From NCBI GenBank assembly GCA_014529385.2, contig CM043960.1:124787543-124851542 (forward strand): a stretch of DNA of 64,000 nt, given 5' to 3'. The DNA is from Adiantum capillus-veneris. Its lineage: Eukaryota > Streptophyta > Polypodiopsida > Polypodiales > Pteridaceae. The notes beneath the pieces are model-generated. The model did no database searches, had not been told where the DNA came from, and was given only the letters and a program-made list of their open reading frames with translations. A program made the translations under genes and the position numbers. Position 1 is the first letter of the stretch. Each line of letters opens with the position of its first letter. Below, one piece after another: positions 1-11,987 of the stretch.

Positions 1-1
1 G

Positions 2-837
2 GCTCATTTTGTGGAGATGTATTTAATATGTCAACAATATTCTAATGTGTGATATCAAGATGGATTGCATCCCACCTATCCATTGGCTATGCAGTACAAA
101 TGGGTGGTGGACCTGATTACCATGTCAGTAGGTGTTTGGCAAATGCGGTACATTGTTCTTGCCAGAGAAGATCTTACTAATCAGGTAGAAGGTAGAGCTT
201 TGCGTACCAAAGCTACCAGTTTTGTATCCAAGTTCTTGCTTGAGGATGTTATTTCTAGGTATGGATGTGTTGGTAGACTTACTGTTGATCGAGGAGAGCT
301 GGATGCAGATGAAGCTCAGGATTTCTTTGCTCGCTGGACATTAAATTGGCTCTCACTATAGCATACAATCCAGAGGGTAATGGGAAAAGTGAAAGAGGGC
401 ATCCGCCTATTGTTAAAGCTTTAGCAAAGGCATGCTAGGGACATATTGGTGATTGGCCTAAACTTCTACCATTTGCTTTATGGGTTGATCGAACTACATA
501 TAAACCTGCTACAGGTTTTATGCCATTTGAGCTAATGTATGAGCAAAAACCCATTATACCTATAGAGGAAGCGGTTATTTCTTGGACCATAATGTCATGG
601 GAAGAAGGTATGTCTGTAGAAGATTTGCTTGCTTTGTGCATTCGCCAACTTGAAAGGCGTCAGGAAGATATTGAACATGCTAAAGTGAAGCTTAAGGAAG
701 CAAGGTTAAAGAATAAAGCAGCATTTGATGGTAAGCACAGACTACAACCTCATGCTATTAAAGATGGGGACTGGGTCCTTGTATATGACAGTAGCCTAGA
801 GAACCCGTTAGCTAGAGGCCTTTTTTATACTCCCTAG
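2..837 (+). pseudogene. Ty3/gypsy integrase fragment, decayed
   Basis: This is the integrase region of a Ty3/gypsy polyprotein running in from the left edge. The first codons resemble the end of the integrase zinc-binding domain (HFVEMYLICQQ). The core domain follows (KWVVDLITM..WQMRYIVLAREDLTN), then DRGELDADEAQDFF and AYNPEGNGKSERGHPPIVKA, and finally a region ending DGDWVLVYDSSLEN. Breaks seen: an in-frame TGA near 47-49, a frameshift near 335-345 (the frame changes before KLALTIAYNPEG), and a TAG at 436-438 (AKAC-stop-GHIGDW). Similarity stops after SSLEN, where unrelated sequence with a hairpin begins. It is not functional. The family assignment rests on the integrase motifs; the lineage is not determined. 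Confidence 0.85.
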
Positions 838-866
838 CAACGACGGCGCCATCGTTGCTAAGGGAG
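830..866. repeat. Inverted repeat (hairpin) at the gypsy break
   Basis: The left arm ctccctagcaacga (830-843) and right arm tcgttgctaagggag (852-866) are reverse complements with a single bulged T. The loop is 8 nt and contains the palindrome ggcgcc. The hairpin lies exactly where the gypsy integrase similarity ends, so it may be the terminus of another element or a rearrangement junction. Confidence 0.7.
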
Positions 867-946
867 GAGGGGAGGCTATTAATAGGTAAATCACATGCAA
901 AAGAAGGAGCTAGAAAGAGGAAGAGGGGAGCAAGGAGTCGGAGAAG
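838..946. other. Short spacer left of copia element A
   Basis: A purine-rich stretch (aagggaggaggggagg, gaaagaggaagagggg) separates the gypsy fragment from the left LTR of element A. Its last five bases (942-946, agaag) are the left copy of element A's target-site duplication. The pre-insertion sequence continues at 12194. No gene is seen. Confidence 0.6.
942..946. repeat. Target-site duplication (left) of element A
   Basis: The sequence agaag immediately precedes the left LTR. The same five bases follow the right LTR at 12194-12198. A 5-bp duplication is normal for copia integrases. Confidence 0.9.
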
Positions 947-1138
947 TGAAGGAGTACAAGCGGAAGTGCGACGCGAGAGAGAGTGCGAGAAGAAGAGCAC
1001 GACGATATGGTGAACTCACTCTACTGTAATGTGTAGAGCATAGTGAGTTCTTATTAGGTTTTTACAAAAGAATATGTGTACATACCTGGCGGCCCGCCCA
1101 CTTACCTGGGCAACCACATTGGGCTTTATACCCCAACA
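947..1138 (-). repeat. 3' LTR of element A
   Basis: 192 bp; on the minus strand it begins TGTTGGGGTATAAAGCCC and ends CTCCTTCA. It differs from the other LTR at three positions, all G/A or C/T transitions. TATAAAG near the start may be the promoter TATA element. Confidence 0.93.
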
Positions 1139-1227
1139 ACCTCCCACTTAAAGTCCAATGTGGTACTTGAAGTGTGAGAGAAGCTACTATACAAGCTAAT
1201 ATACAAGAGATGTAGAGAAGTGATGTA

Positions 1228-1471
1228 CTACCCTACACCTAACTGCTTGCGAAAATGCGCAAAGCTCTCTGAGGGAAGTCCTTTTGTAAGTAGATCAGCA
1301 GGATTTTCTGTGGTGTGAACTTTGACAAGCTGAAGTTGCTTATCCTCGAGCATTTCCCTGATGAAATGATACTTCACATCCACATGCTTTGTCTTTGAGT
1401 GATAAACTGGATTGCGAGCCAATTGTATAGCACTTTGACTATCACAATATAACACAGGCATCTCTTCTTTG
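1228..1471 (-). pseudogene. Element A RNase H C-terminus, separated by the insertion of B
   Basis: The minus strand encodes EEMPVLYCDSQSAIQLARNP, KTKHVDVKYHFIREML and NPADLLTKGLPSESFAHFRK, ending GVG-stop. This is the C-terminal part of a copia RNase H. The upstream part of the same domain is at 7160-8595. After removing 1472-7154 and one CTTTG copy, the codons join in frame (LGIK followed by EEMPVLYCD). The longer open frame reaching 1641 reads into the LTR of element B and is artificial. Confidence 0.9.
1467..1471. repeat. Target-site duplication (left) of element B
   Basis: The sequence ctttg precedes the left LTR of element B and is repeated at 7155-7159 directly after its right LTR. Confidence 0.93.
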
Positions 1472-1658
1472 TGTTGGGATCGGAGAGCACACACACAGAG
1501 AGCCAGCACGAAGAAGGAGATAGACATAGTGTGTGGCGGGGCGGTACTCACACTACTATGTGTAGTTGTGAGTATAGTTATTATGAATGAGTAAATGAAT
1601 GGCTGTACATGGGCGGCTGAACAACGGGCAGCCGGGCACACTGGCCTTTAACCCAACA
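1472..1658 (-). repeat. 3' LTR of element B
   Basis: 187 bp with perfect 7-bp terminal inverted ends (tgttggg/cccaaca). The polypurine tract abuts its inner edge. Confidence 0.93.
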
Positions 1659-1713
1659 ATCTCCCACTTAAAGGCAGTGTGCCTTTAAAGTGGCCAAAGT
1701 ACAGCAAAAGAAG

Positions 1714-4700
1714 TCAAGCCATACCCATCAGCGATCTGCAGTGTGCAAACCGCTGTGAGGCTAACGACTTCGTGAGTAGATCAGCAGGGTTATCGTCAGT
1801 GTGTACCTTGACAAGCTCTATGCGTTTGTCCTCTAGCACCTCTCGTATGAAGTGATACCTCACCTCAATGTGCTTTGTCTTCGCATGGAAGACAGGATTC
1901 CGTGCCAACGCTATGGCACTCTGGCTATCACAATGTAGAATCGGAGCATCACCAGCCATACCAAGATCTCCCACTAGTCGTGAGAGCCATACGGCCTCCT
2001 TGGCAGCCTCAGTGGCAGCCATATATTCAGCCTATGTAGTGCTCAAAGCAACGCATGGCTGTAAACGTGATGCCCACGAAACCGGTCCACCTGCAACTGT
2101 GAACACATAGCCGCTAGTAGACTTCCTTGAGTCCACTGACCCTGCATAGTCTGAATCTGTATATCCGCAAACATACATATCCTTCTCACCATAACATAGG
2201 GACAACTCTGAAGTCCCTCTCAAGTATCTGAGAATACCTCTCACTGCATCCCAATGACGCTTGCCCGGGTTAGACATGTACCTGCTAACCACACCAACTG
2301 CATGAGCAAGATCTGGACGCGTAGCCACCATGGCATACATCAAGGAACCAACAGCTGACGCATAGGGAATCTGAGACATCTCTGTAGTCTCCAAATCTGT
2401 CTGAGGGCAGTCATCATGGCTGAGTTTTACATATGGAGGCAACGGGGTACTAATGGCCTTCCCCCCTTCCATATGAAAATGCTCAAGCACCTTGTCAATG
2501 TACTCTTTCTGACTAAGAAAGAGCATCTTGCGAGAACGATCACGAGTGATCCGCATACCCAAAATATGACTGGCATTCCCAAGATCCTTCATGGCAAAGG
2601 TCTTATGTAGCCTATGTTTCAAGGCATCCACATCAGAAATACACTTCCCTGCGATCAACATGTCATCCACATACAAAACCAAAACAATAAGACTACCATC
2701 TGCAGCCTTGCGAGTATAGAGGCATGGGTCCTCATAACTGCGTACATAACCCAATGAACTCATGAATGCATCAAACTTACGATACCATTCACGAGATGAT
2801 TGCTTCAGCCCATACAAGGTCTTAAGAAGCCGGCATACCATCTTCTTTGAACCATGAATAACAAACCCACTTGGTTGCTCCATGTACAAATCCTCGTGCA
2901 AGTCCGGATGTAAGAAAGCTGTCTTTACATCCATTTGCTTCAACTCCATGTCTTCTGTAGCTACCAAGGCAAACAACATACGCAAAGTAGACATCTTCAC
3001 CACTGGGGAGAAGATCTCGTCAAAATCAATTCCCTTCTGTTGCTTGAATCCTTTAGCCACAAGCCTTGCTTTGTACCTAGGCTTTGCATCCATTGAACAC
3101 AATTTTATCTTGTAAACCCACTTGCATGGTAGTGCCTTCTTACCCTTTGGCAAAGGAGTAACCTCCCATGTTTCATTTTGGATCAACGAATCCATCTCTG
3201 ACTGCATAGCCTGCTCCCACTTGAGCTTGTCAACACTAGACATGGCCTCATCATAACATGATGGCTCCCCGCAATCAGTCAACAATACATAATCCATAAA
3301 AGGCACAAAACGCTGAGGCTGTCTTGCACGCCGCTCTGAACGCCTCAAAGACTGTGCAGGAGGTGCATATGCCTATCCTACATCTACATGATCTCCCAAC
3401 AAGGGCTGATCTCCCACTTGAGGGTCAATGGGCTGCCCACGAGCAGCCATGGGACCATCATACCGATGACCATCCTCCTCAAATATCACACGCCGAACCT
3501 CAACCGTTCGCGGTGATGCTCTATACATAGAGTCCTCATGAAAAACAACATCATGGCTGCGCACAATCTTCCTGTCAATAGGATCCCACAATCGATAACC
3601 CATCTCACCAGAGCTACCATAACCCAAGAAGATACATCTCTTGCTCTTTGGATCCAATTTGCTGCGTTTTGCCTTAGGTACATGTACATAAGCTTCACAG
3701 CCAAAAACATGAAGGTGACCATACGAAGGTGGCAAACCTGTCCATACCTCTTCAGGCACTTTGAAGCCCAAAGGAACACTAGGTGAACGATTTATCAAAT
3801 GCACAGAAGTGGCAACAGCTTCAGCCCAAAATCCATTTGACAAACCAGCCATAGAAAGCATACTACGGACTTTTTCCTGTATAGTCCTGTTCATACGCTC
3901 TGCCACACCATTTTGAGGAGGTGTATAGGGAGCACTAAGCTCGCGCCGTATACCCTTCTCAACACATAATGTTGTGAAAGCATGAGACATAAATTCACCC
4001 CCATTGTCCGTACGTAAGCACTTCAACTTACAACCTGATTGGTTCTCAACAAGAGCCAACCATTGCTTAAATATATCAAACACCATATCCTTCTTACGAA
4101 TGGGGTATGCCCATACCTTCCTGCTAGCATCATCAATGAACGTAACAAAGTACATAGCACCTCCAAGAGAAGCATTGGGCATCGGCCCACATACATCACT
4201 ATGCACCAAAGCTAGCTTTTCCAAAGATCTGTGTGGAACACTTTTCTTATGAGAAGACCGAGCATGTCGACCATAAAGGCAGTGCTCACAAAACTCAAAA
4301 CCACCAAAATCTGAAACGGGAATGTAATCCGCACGTGCCAACAACTTCAAACCTTTCAGTGACATATGCCCCAAACGTTGATGCCATAAAGAAGCAGGAG
4401 GTTGCTCAGTGATCCCCACAATGTGATCAGCCACACTAGCTACACAAAGGGAATACAACGTATTCCTCTTAGCACCTTTAACCAAAACAAGGCTGCCCTT
4501 AGTGAGCTTCCAACCTCCATCACCAAAAGATACATTGAAACCAAGTGAATCCAACTGACCCACACTAATCAAGCTTTTTGCAAGAGCTGGCACATGACGC
4601 ACACGCTGCAAGACAAACATAGTAGAGTTTGGCATAGCCAAATGAATATTTCCAATGCCATGAATCTGCATAGAATGCCCATCGGCAATCCTAACAGTAC

Positions 4701-5760
4701 CTGTGCTCGAAGCATCATAGTCATGAAACCACGACCTATGAGGTGTAACGTGAAAAGAAGCACCACTGTCAATGACCCAATCCATAGGCATACTACTCTC
4801 ATGAGTGAGAAGAAAAGCGTCATCAAAATAGGATGCAAGCAACACATCACCAAGCTCTTCACTAGTAGCACTAGTCGAAGCACATACATGGTCATGTTGA
4901 GAGCTACACTCTCCCTGTGTTGCATTTAACTCCTCAATCTTGACATTGGACTTAGGCTTGTCCTTAGCATCATGGTCTTTCTTCTTACCATCTCCATTTT
5001 CCCTTTTCCACTTGTAGCAATCCTTTTTGAAATGGCCTTTTCTACCACAATGAAAACATTCCACATCCTTTTTACTTGTGCCTGCACGGGACTTGCTTCT
5101 AGATTTCCCCCTGTTGGACTTATACTTGTCCATAGTCCTGCCTCTGACAACCATTGCACTAGAAGACTTACTACCTGCATTATTCTTTCGATTAATCTCT
5201 TCCGTGAGAAGACTAGACTCCACATTAGTACTTGTCAACTCATCCGCAGGAACCGAGTTACTTATGGCTGTCCTAAATGTGTCCCATGACTCAAGCAACG
5301 TGACAAGTAAAAACATAGCTTTTACATTGTCCTCAAACGTAATTTTCTGCGTAGCAAGTTGGCTGAAAATTGTATTGAACTCATTCAAATGCGCATTCAT
5401 GGAAGCACCTTCCTCCATTCGCAAATCAATAAGCTTTTTAATCCAATACACCATAGAAGCAGCCGAATGCTTATCATACATATCGCAAATCCGCTGCCAT
5501 AGCTCATAAGCTCCACCCTGTGCATCTTTCACATTGTAATAAACAGACTTTGAAAGGGAAAGCCTAATGGTAGACCTGCACATCTCATCCAACTCCTCCC
5601 AATCATCCCTCTCCATGTTCTCTGGCTTAACTCCCTGCAACTTTAGAGGTCGAATCTGTTTCTTCTGCACCAAGACATCCCAAATCTGATCTTTCCAATA
5701 TGAGAAATTAGCACCATCCAATTTCTCAATATTGAAAACTGTGTCCTCTTTAGTGCCCAT
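1714..5760 (-). pseudogene. Element B gag-pol polyprotein with two premature TAG codons
   Basis: The ATG at 5758-5760 (MGTKEDTVFN) fits the start of related Gags; the frame is open 31 codons further upstream without homology. Residues counted from this Met: Gag about 1-230, zinc knuckle C235-C248 (CX2CX4HX4C, CFHCGRKGHFKKDC), protease DSGA 331-334 (intact), integrase zinc-binding segment (WHQRLGH..CEHC) at about 459-494, and catalytic D522, D585, E621 with 35 residues between the last two. A TAG at 3373-3375 splits integrase from RT. RT follows with KWVYKIKL, FDEIFSPVVKM, VKTAFLHPDL and LYVDDMLIAGK. A second TAG at 2032-2034 replaces Glu in the conserved STTEAEY. RNase H (HCDSQSAIALARNP, KTKHIEVRYHFIREVL, NPADLLTKSL) ends at 1714. 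All three pieces are in one frame; both stops could be GAG- or CAG-to-TAG changes. Confidence 0.93.
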
Positions 5761-6173
5761 TACAACAAGAATACAACAATGAGAAACCTGTAACCAACCA
5801 ACAAACTGCCACAACAAAGTAGTGTTGCAAATCTCACAACACCTGCTGCTCAATCAAAGAGCAAACGCATAGAGTATAAATCAGCCCATAATATGGTCAA
5901 AAAACGTACGTAGAAATCCACAAACAAATGCATAAACCCGTGACACCTGTAACTCAACCGGCCTAGGCAAACCGTGCCACAAAATGCATCAACAATGAGC
6001 TGTCATAGAGGCATAAACATACTCCATGTCTGAATAACCACAATAGAGACATAAGCTGACCAAGCTTACACAAATCCGTGAGCATATAACCAATGCACAA
6101 GCTCAACGAAGTCCAATCTCTACTGTCAACCAAGTACCTGTCCGTACTCAAACCGCAACACTGCAAGCAAGAG

Positions 6174-6285
6174 CAAACCCGCTCTATGTATAAGTGAACC
6201 AAATCTCCACAATATCATGCATAAAGAGTCAAACCCGCTCTATGTATAAGTGAACCAAATCTCCACAATATCATGCATAAAGAGT
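6174..6285. repeat. 56-bp tandem duplication in the element B leader
   Basis: The segment starting caaacccgctctatgtataa occurs twice head to tail and is essentially identical, so the duplication is recent relative to other damage. Its length (56 bp) is not a multiple of 3, consistent with noncoding sequence. Confidence 0.85.
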
Positions 6286-6951
6286 GTCTGTCAAACTGCC
6301 ATATCCACATCCATCAACATACATAGATGATGTAAACCTGTAGCTCAAGAACACGCATAAACAGACTGCCCAGAAGAGTAGAAGCTCCCACTCAAACCAC
6401 AACCATATACATGGCTGTCCCACAGTCAAAATACATGTTTTGTAACCACAGAAGAAACCTGTATCCAAAGCTCTCTGTAACCTGTAACCTGTACCCGTAC
6501 CTGTACCTGTACCTGTACCTGTAGTCGAAGAAGACAATGTCGCCAAACTCCCACTCTATCTGTGTGTATGAGGCCACTCCAAGAAGAGGCTACACATTCT
6601 CAAATGAGCTGTGGGCTCACGTAAGTGGAAGACACTACAACAATGGCACCTGTAATGGCTATGAAAGCTCTGGCAGCAGAAAACTACCAAAGAGAGCTGA
6701 AAAACGCAGCTCCTAGTCTGTAGCTCGGATGGGATTTCTAATGGCACGAATGGCTCCGAAAGGGGGGTTAATCCCCAGGACGCCTGATAAAAATACTCGC
6801 GGAGTGCTGAACCTTCCAATGCCAAGCTCAGAAAAACCTTCTCCTCTTTAGAAATGCGCGCGTGCGCGAAACCGAAAAACGACAATGAAACAGCAGCAAG
6901 TTTCAACACACTCAACAATGATGATGAAACTCTCAATGCTCTCACTACCAA

Positions 6952-6963
6952 GCTCTGATACCA
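6952..6963 (-). promoter_or_regulatory. Primer binding site of element B (initiator Met tRNA)
   Basis: On the minus strand it reads TGGTATCAGAGC, complementary to the 3' end of plant initiator Met tRNA, two bases inside the 5' LTR. It marks 6966-7154 as the 5' LTR and fixes the element's orientation. Confidence 0.93.
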
Positions 6964-6965
6964 CT

Positions 6966-7154
6966 TGTTGGGATCGGAGAGCACACACACAGAGAGAGCT
7001 AGCACGAAGAAGGAGATAGACACAGTGTGTGGCGGGGCGGTACTCACACTACTATGTGTAGTTGTGAGTATAGTTATTATGAATGAGTAAATGAATGGCT
7101 GTACATGGGCGGCTGAACAACGGGCAACCGGGCACACGGGCCTTTAACCCAACA
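6966..7154 (-). repeat. 5' LTR of element B
   Basis: 189 bp, paired with 1472-1658. Differences: a GA-dinucleotide indel and four substitutions. It carries the promoter of element B. Confidence 0.93.
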
Positions 7155-7159
7155 CTTTG

Positions 7160-10100
7160 ATTCCCAAATCTGTTACTAGTCAATTAAGCCAAATTGATTC
7201 TTTGCATGCCTCTGATGCTGCAACATATTCAGCCTCTGTAGTAGACTGAGTAACACAATCTTGTAATCTAGAACGCCATGATATTGCTCCACCAGCCAAT
7301 GTAAAGACATACCCTGACGTAGACCTTCGGTTGTCTAAGTCACCTGCATAATCTGAGTCTGTAAAACCCTTTACACTTAGCTCCTGACTCCCATAGCATA
7401 TACGCATACTCTTTGTAGCTTTCAGGTATCTCAATATTCCTTTCACTGCCTCCCAATGTTTCTTGCCTGGGTTTGACATGTATCGACTTACTACTCCCAC
7501 TACAAATGCAATGTCTGGGCGAGTAGCAATCATTGCATACATCAAACTACCCACTGCAGACGCATATGGAATCTTATCCATTTCAGCTTGTTCTTCCTCT
7601 GACACAGGACAATCTTGTTTGCTAAGTTTCACATATGGTGGCAATGGAACACTCAATGCCTTTCCCTTCTCCATATTGAAACGTTGCAAAACCTTGTCAA
7701 TATACTCTGTTTGAGATAACCAAATCAACTTCTTTGATCTGTCTCTCTCAATGCGCATACCAAGTATATGAATTGCCTCACCCATGTCTTTCATGTCAAA
7801 CAATTTTGCCATCTTTGAATTCAAAGCTGAAATTTCTTCCAAGTGCTTGCCAGCAATCAACATGTCATCCACATACAAAATAAGGATCAGCCAACTGCCA
7901 TCCTTAGCCTTCTTTGTATATAGACAGTGATCGAACTCACTACGTTTGTAGCCTTGAGAAAGCATAAACTTGTGGAATTTATGGTACCATGCCCTCGGTG
8001 ATTGTTTTAAGCCATAAAGACTCTTTATCAACTGGCATACCCAATCTTCCTTGCCTTTCTCAACAAACCCTTCTGGCTGCTGCATGTAAATTTCCACATC
8101 TAAATCACCATGCAAGAACGCTGTCTTGACATCCATTTGGTGCAACACCAAATCTAATATGGCAACCAATGCAAGAAAGCATCTCAATGTAGTCATCTTG
8201 ACCATCGGAGAGAAGACTTCATCAAAGTCAATGCCTTGTTCTTGCTTAAAGCCCTTGGCAACAAGCCTTGCTTTGTACTTTGGTTGACTATCATGAACGG
8301 TGATCTTATACCTGTAAACCCATTTACAGGGTAGAGCCTTTTTGCCCCGTGGTAATTTAACTAGCTTCCATGTCTGGTTTTTATGCAGAGCTGTCATCTC
8401 TGACTGCATGGCCAATTGCCAATTCCCGGAGTCCTTCATTTGCACTGCTTCCTTGTAACATGAAGGCTCATTGCAATCAGTCAACATGACATAATTCATA
8501 GATGGAACAAACCAATCAGGAGGTCGCGTGACACGTCCAGATCTACGCACAATAGGTGGCTCAGGCTCAGGCTCAGCCACAACCTGTGGTTCCACTCATT
8601 CCTGTCCTTGCTCCTCTTGAGCCCTGACATTTTGTCTTGCACGTGCAGGTCCATCTTCTTGGAAGACAACTCTTCTAATCTCCTCAACCCTCTCTGGTTT
8701 AGAATGATATTTGGATTCATTAAAGTGAACATCATTGCTGCGGACAACCTTTCTGGATTCGGGATCCCAAAGTTTGTACCCCATCTCACCAGAATTACCA
8801 TAGCCTAGAAAGATGCAATTTCTACTCTTTGGCTCAAGTTTGTTCCTAAATTCCTTTGGAATGTGAGTATATGCCTCACAGCCAAAGACTCTGAGATGCT
8901 TGTATGAGGCATTTTGCCTGACCATACCATCTCTAGCACTGAATCCTTCTGCAAAACCTTGCTAGGAGATCTATTTACAAGATGAACAGCTATTGATACA
9001 GCTTCAGCCCAAAACCCATTTGGCAGCTGTGCATTAGACAACATACTTCTGACCTTCTCTTGTATGGTCCTATTCATCCTCTCAGCAACACCATTTTGAG
9101 GAGGATTGTAAGGAGCAGTAAGTTCACGTTTTATACCTTTTGACTCACAAAAGTCCTGAAAGGCCTTTGAAACATACTCTCCACCATTGTCAGTGCGTAA
9201 GCATTTAAGCTTCTTACCACTCTGATTCTCCACAAGTGTCACAAACGTTTTGAAAACACTAAACGCTTCATCCTTGTGCTTGAGAAAGTAAACCCATACT
9301 TTCCTCGAGTAATCATCTATAAATGTCATAAAGTAAGAAGCTCCCCCTAGAGATAGGTTAGGCATAGGTCCACACAAATCACTATAAACAAGTGCCAACT
9401 GTGTATCTCTTCTACTGCTTCTATGCTTATGTGGCTGCTGTGTTTGCTTACCATACAGACAATGTTCACAGAATTCAAAATCATTAAATGAAAAGCCAGG
9501 CAAATAACCAGAACGAGACAAGATTTCCATTCCCTTCTTGGACATATGTCCTAACCGGCTATGCCACAAAGAAACGTTCGGCTGCTCGGTTACATTGATT
9601 ACATTTTTAGAGACATTTGATACATAAATCATGTAAAGTCCTCCAGACTTTACTCCATGTGCTACTGTCATAGAACCCTTGGATATCTTCCACATGTTCT
9701 GTCCAAAAGTGGTGACGTAGCCAGCATCATCAAGTAAACCTGTGCTGATCAAGCTCTTTGTAATTGCAGGAACATGTCTCACATTCTTCAGCGTGAAAGA
9801 AGAGCCATTCTGAAACTTCAATTGAACATCTCCAACACCTAAGATCTCACATGTCTGCCCATTGCCTAGCCGAACATGATCTTTAGTGGTCACATAAGAG
9901 GTAAACCACTCCTTGTTTGGAGACACATGAAGTGATGCCCCTGAGTTTATAATCCAATCACTCAATGCATTTCCATCAGATGCTGTAAGAAGAGCTGAGT
10001 CCATTGTATTCTTCAAGAAGTAGATGTCTCCTGACACTAGACTGTCATCCTCTGCAACAGTGTTTGTCACATTTATTTCTTGAATCTTCACTGAGGACTT

Positions 10101-10901
10101 GTTCTTCTCACCATGGTCTTCAACTTTCTCTTTGCCTTTTTCTGCTTTCCATTCTCTGCAGTCTCTTTTCATGTGACCCTTCTTGCCACAATGGTAGCAT
10201 TCTATGTCACTCTTGCCTTTAGCACTGCGGGACTTGCTACGAGACTGATTCCTCGTTCCACCTTTGTACTTTTCTTTGGTCCTTCCCTTGACAACTAAGG
10301 TTGTTCCTTTGCCTTTGTCCATTGTCTTTCTATTGGTTTCTTCAGTAAGCAGACTTCCTTCTACACCTGCTATGTTCAAGCCATCTCGAGGTGCAGAATT
10401 ACTCAAAGCTGTGCAAAAAGTGTCCCAACTTTCCGGCAATGTGATCAATCGGTACATAGCTCTAACAGGTTCATCAAACTTGACACCTTGAGCTGACAAC
10501 TGACTATAGATTGTGTTGAATTCATTCAGATGATTGGACATAGGTGTCCCTTCTTTCATCTTCAAGTCAACAAGCTTCTTAAGCCAGTATACCTGTGAAG
10601 CTGCACTCTGCTTCTCATAAAGATCACTCAGCTTTAACCATGCTTGATAAGCCGACATCTCGTCTGCTACATTGAAGTAAACGCTTTCTGCCAAAGTCAG
10701 CATAATGGTAGAAAGTGCCAATTCATCCATTTCGCTCCATTCATCTTCGTCCATATCTTCTGGTTTTATCCCCTTGAGCTTTATAGGTTTTATCTGCTTC
10801 TTTTGTACCAACACGTGCCAAATCTGCTTCTTCCACAATGGGAAATTGGTTCCATCCAGCTTCTTGATATTGTAAAGAGCAGTGTCCTGTGATCCAGCCA
10901 C
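7160..10901 (-). pseudogene. Element A gag-pol (Gag to early RNase H), damaged
   Basis: The frame opens at 10901 with MAGSQDTALYNIKKL-like sequence, but the first codon is GTG (cac on + at 10899-10901), so the Gag ATG was lost by a transition. Gag has a zinc knuckle C235-C248 (CYHCGKKGHMKRDC). The protease reads IINSGAS at 319-322, so the catalytic Asp is Asn. The integrase has WHSRLGHMS, CEHC, RTDNGGE and PPQNGVAERMN. A 1-nt frameshift lies near 8895-8925 (after MVWSGK). A TGA at 8596-8598 precedes RT (KWVYRYKITV, DVKTAFLHGDL, LYGLKQSPRAWY, ILYVDDMLIAGK). Another TGA at 7180-7182 lies in early RNase H (ESIWLN-stop-LVTDLGIK). The frame then reaches the CTTTG insertion site of element B. Confidence 0.92.
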
Positions 10902-11987
10902 AGCTACGCTTCACAGTAGTTTACTTTTCTGGGAAAAATTCGGCAGAGTTTCCCCTATAAACTGACCTCTGAACCAATATCAACCTGTCAAATGAACCAA
11001 GAAAGCTTCAGATTCTGCATAAATTTTGGCAGAGTCTCCTTTGTAAAATGGCTCTGGTGTACTCAAAAACAGACCAAAAACAGCTCAAAAAAAAAAACTG
11101 TCTCTCTGACACTGTAAGCTGCGGGTAAACCTGTCCTGCACCTGTATTGTCTCTCACTGTCCTGTCACTGTCCTATAAGCATAGACTGCGACAATGCCTC
11201 AATGGCAGTAAAGCAAAGATGCAATCCCAACTGTCTAACTCACAGTCAATACATCCTAGCTGCCTATCTAAGGGTTCTCGAGGGATCGCTCCAAGGCCTG
11301 TATCACCGAAAGGATCTCAACATTCGAGAATCCCCCAGCTCAATAAAACCTCACTCGACCCTCAACAAAGGCTGCAATAAATCTAACAGTACATAGACTT
11401 CCCACAAAGTCATACATCCACAAATTTCCCACTGTATGCTGTAACCGCTGCGGCAGTTGTTTGTTGCGTGACTCACAGCCAGCAAACCCTCAACAGGTAT
11501 ACATCATCTCTGACAATACATCCCATGTGGAAGTACCTGCAATGTCAGGATGAAATCTGGAATATCAAGCAGCAAACACAAGCTACCTGATGAACTAGTG
11601 GATGTCGCCTACAGTCTGTGTGTAGATGCGCCTGTGTCGTATGTGACACGCCTCCAAGAACTATGAGCCGTCCTTCGATGTGTAGACAGCCACAAATCAA
11701 CACTCTAGGAGTGTCGATATCCTTAGCACCTGCAGTCATAGGCCGAAAACCCCAAATTTGCATAGTCGGATCTGCACCCGTCGAGACCACGTAGTCGAAA
11801 ATGGCCTGCACAGACCTTTGTCGAAGCCGAACGGTGGCCGAGATGACCTCAGGATGAAATTCTGACAACACCGAGCTCTTTGGGCTCGCCCACAGGATTT
11901 GGGGCCGTGTCTTCACCTGTCGAATTTCACTTCAATTTGAGATGGTGACTCTAGCCTCCTGCAGTGCTGTCCCGAGCCTCGATCTGA
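10902..11987 (-). other. Untranslated leader of element A
   Basis: About 1.1 kb between PBS and gag. Small open frames here (for example 11545-11916) lack recognisable motifs. Nothing else is supported. Confidence 0.6.

Larger units (their letters stand above)
5853..6965 (-). other. Untranslated leader of element B
   Basis: About 1.1 kb between the 5' LTR and gag with no coding signal. It carries a 56-bp direct tandem duplication (6174-6229, 6230-6285) and a short CCTGTA-type run (about 6478-6523). These explain several small open frames on the minus strand that are not genes. Confidence 0.75.
1472..7154 (-). mobile_element. Ty1/copia element B, complete, nested in element A
   Basis: This is a 5.68-kb copia retrotransposon on the minus strand. 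The 3' LTR is 1472-1658 and the 5' LTR 6966-7154. Both have TGTTGGG...CCCAACA ends. The PBS for initiator Met tRNA is at 6952-6963, and a polypurine tract lies at about 1659-1670 (AAGTGGGAGAT on the minus strand). CTTTG is duplicated at both sides. A single gag-pol reading frame spans 5760-1714 with only two in-frame TAG codons. It is the least damaged mobile element in the window, yet it needs readthrough or helper proteins to be active. The LTRs differ by 4 substitutions and a 2-nt indel. Confidence 0.96.

Noticed and set aside
1228-1641. 137-aa ORF as one protein
   Set aside because: Its first half is translated LTR of element B; only codons below 1471 belong to element A's RNase H.
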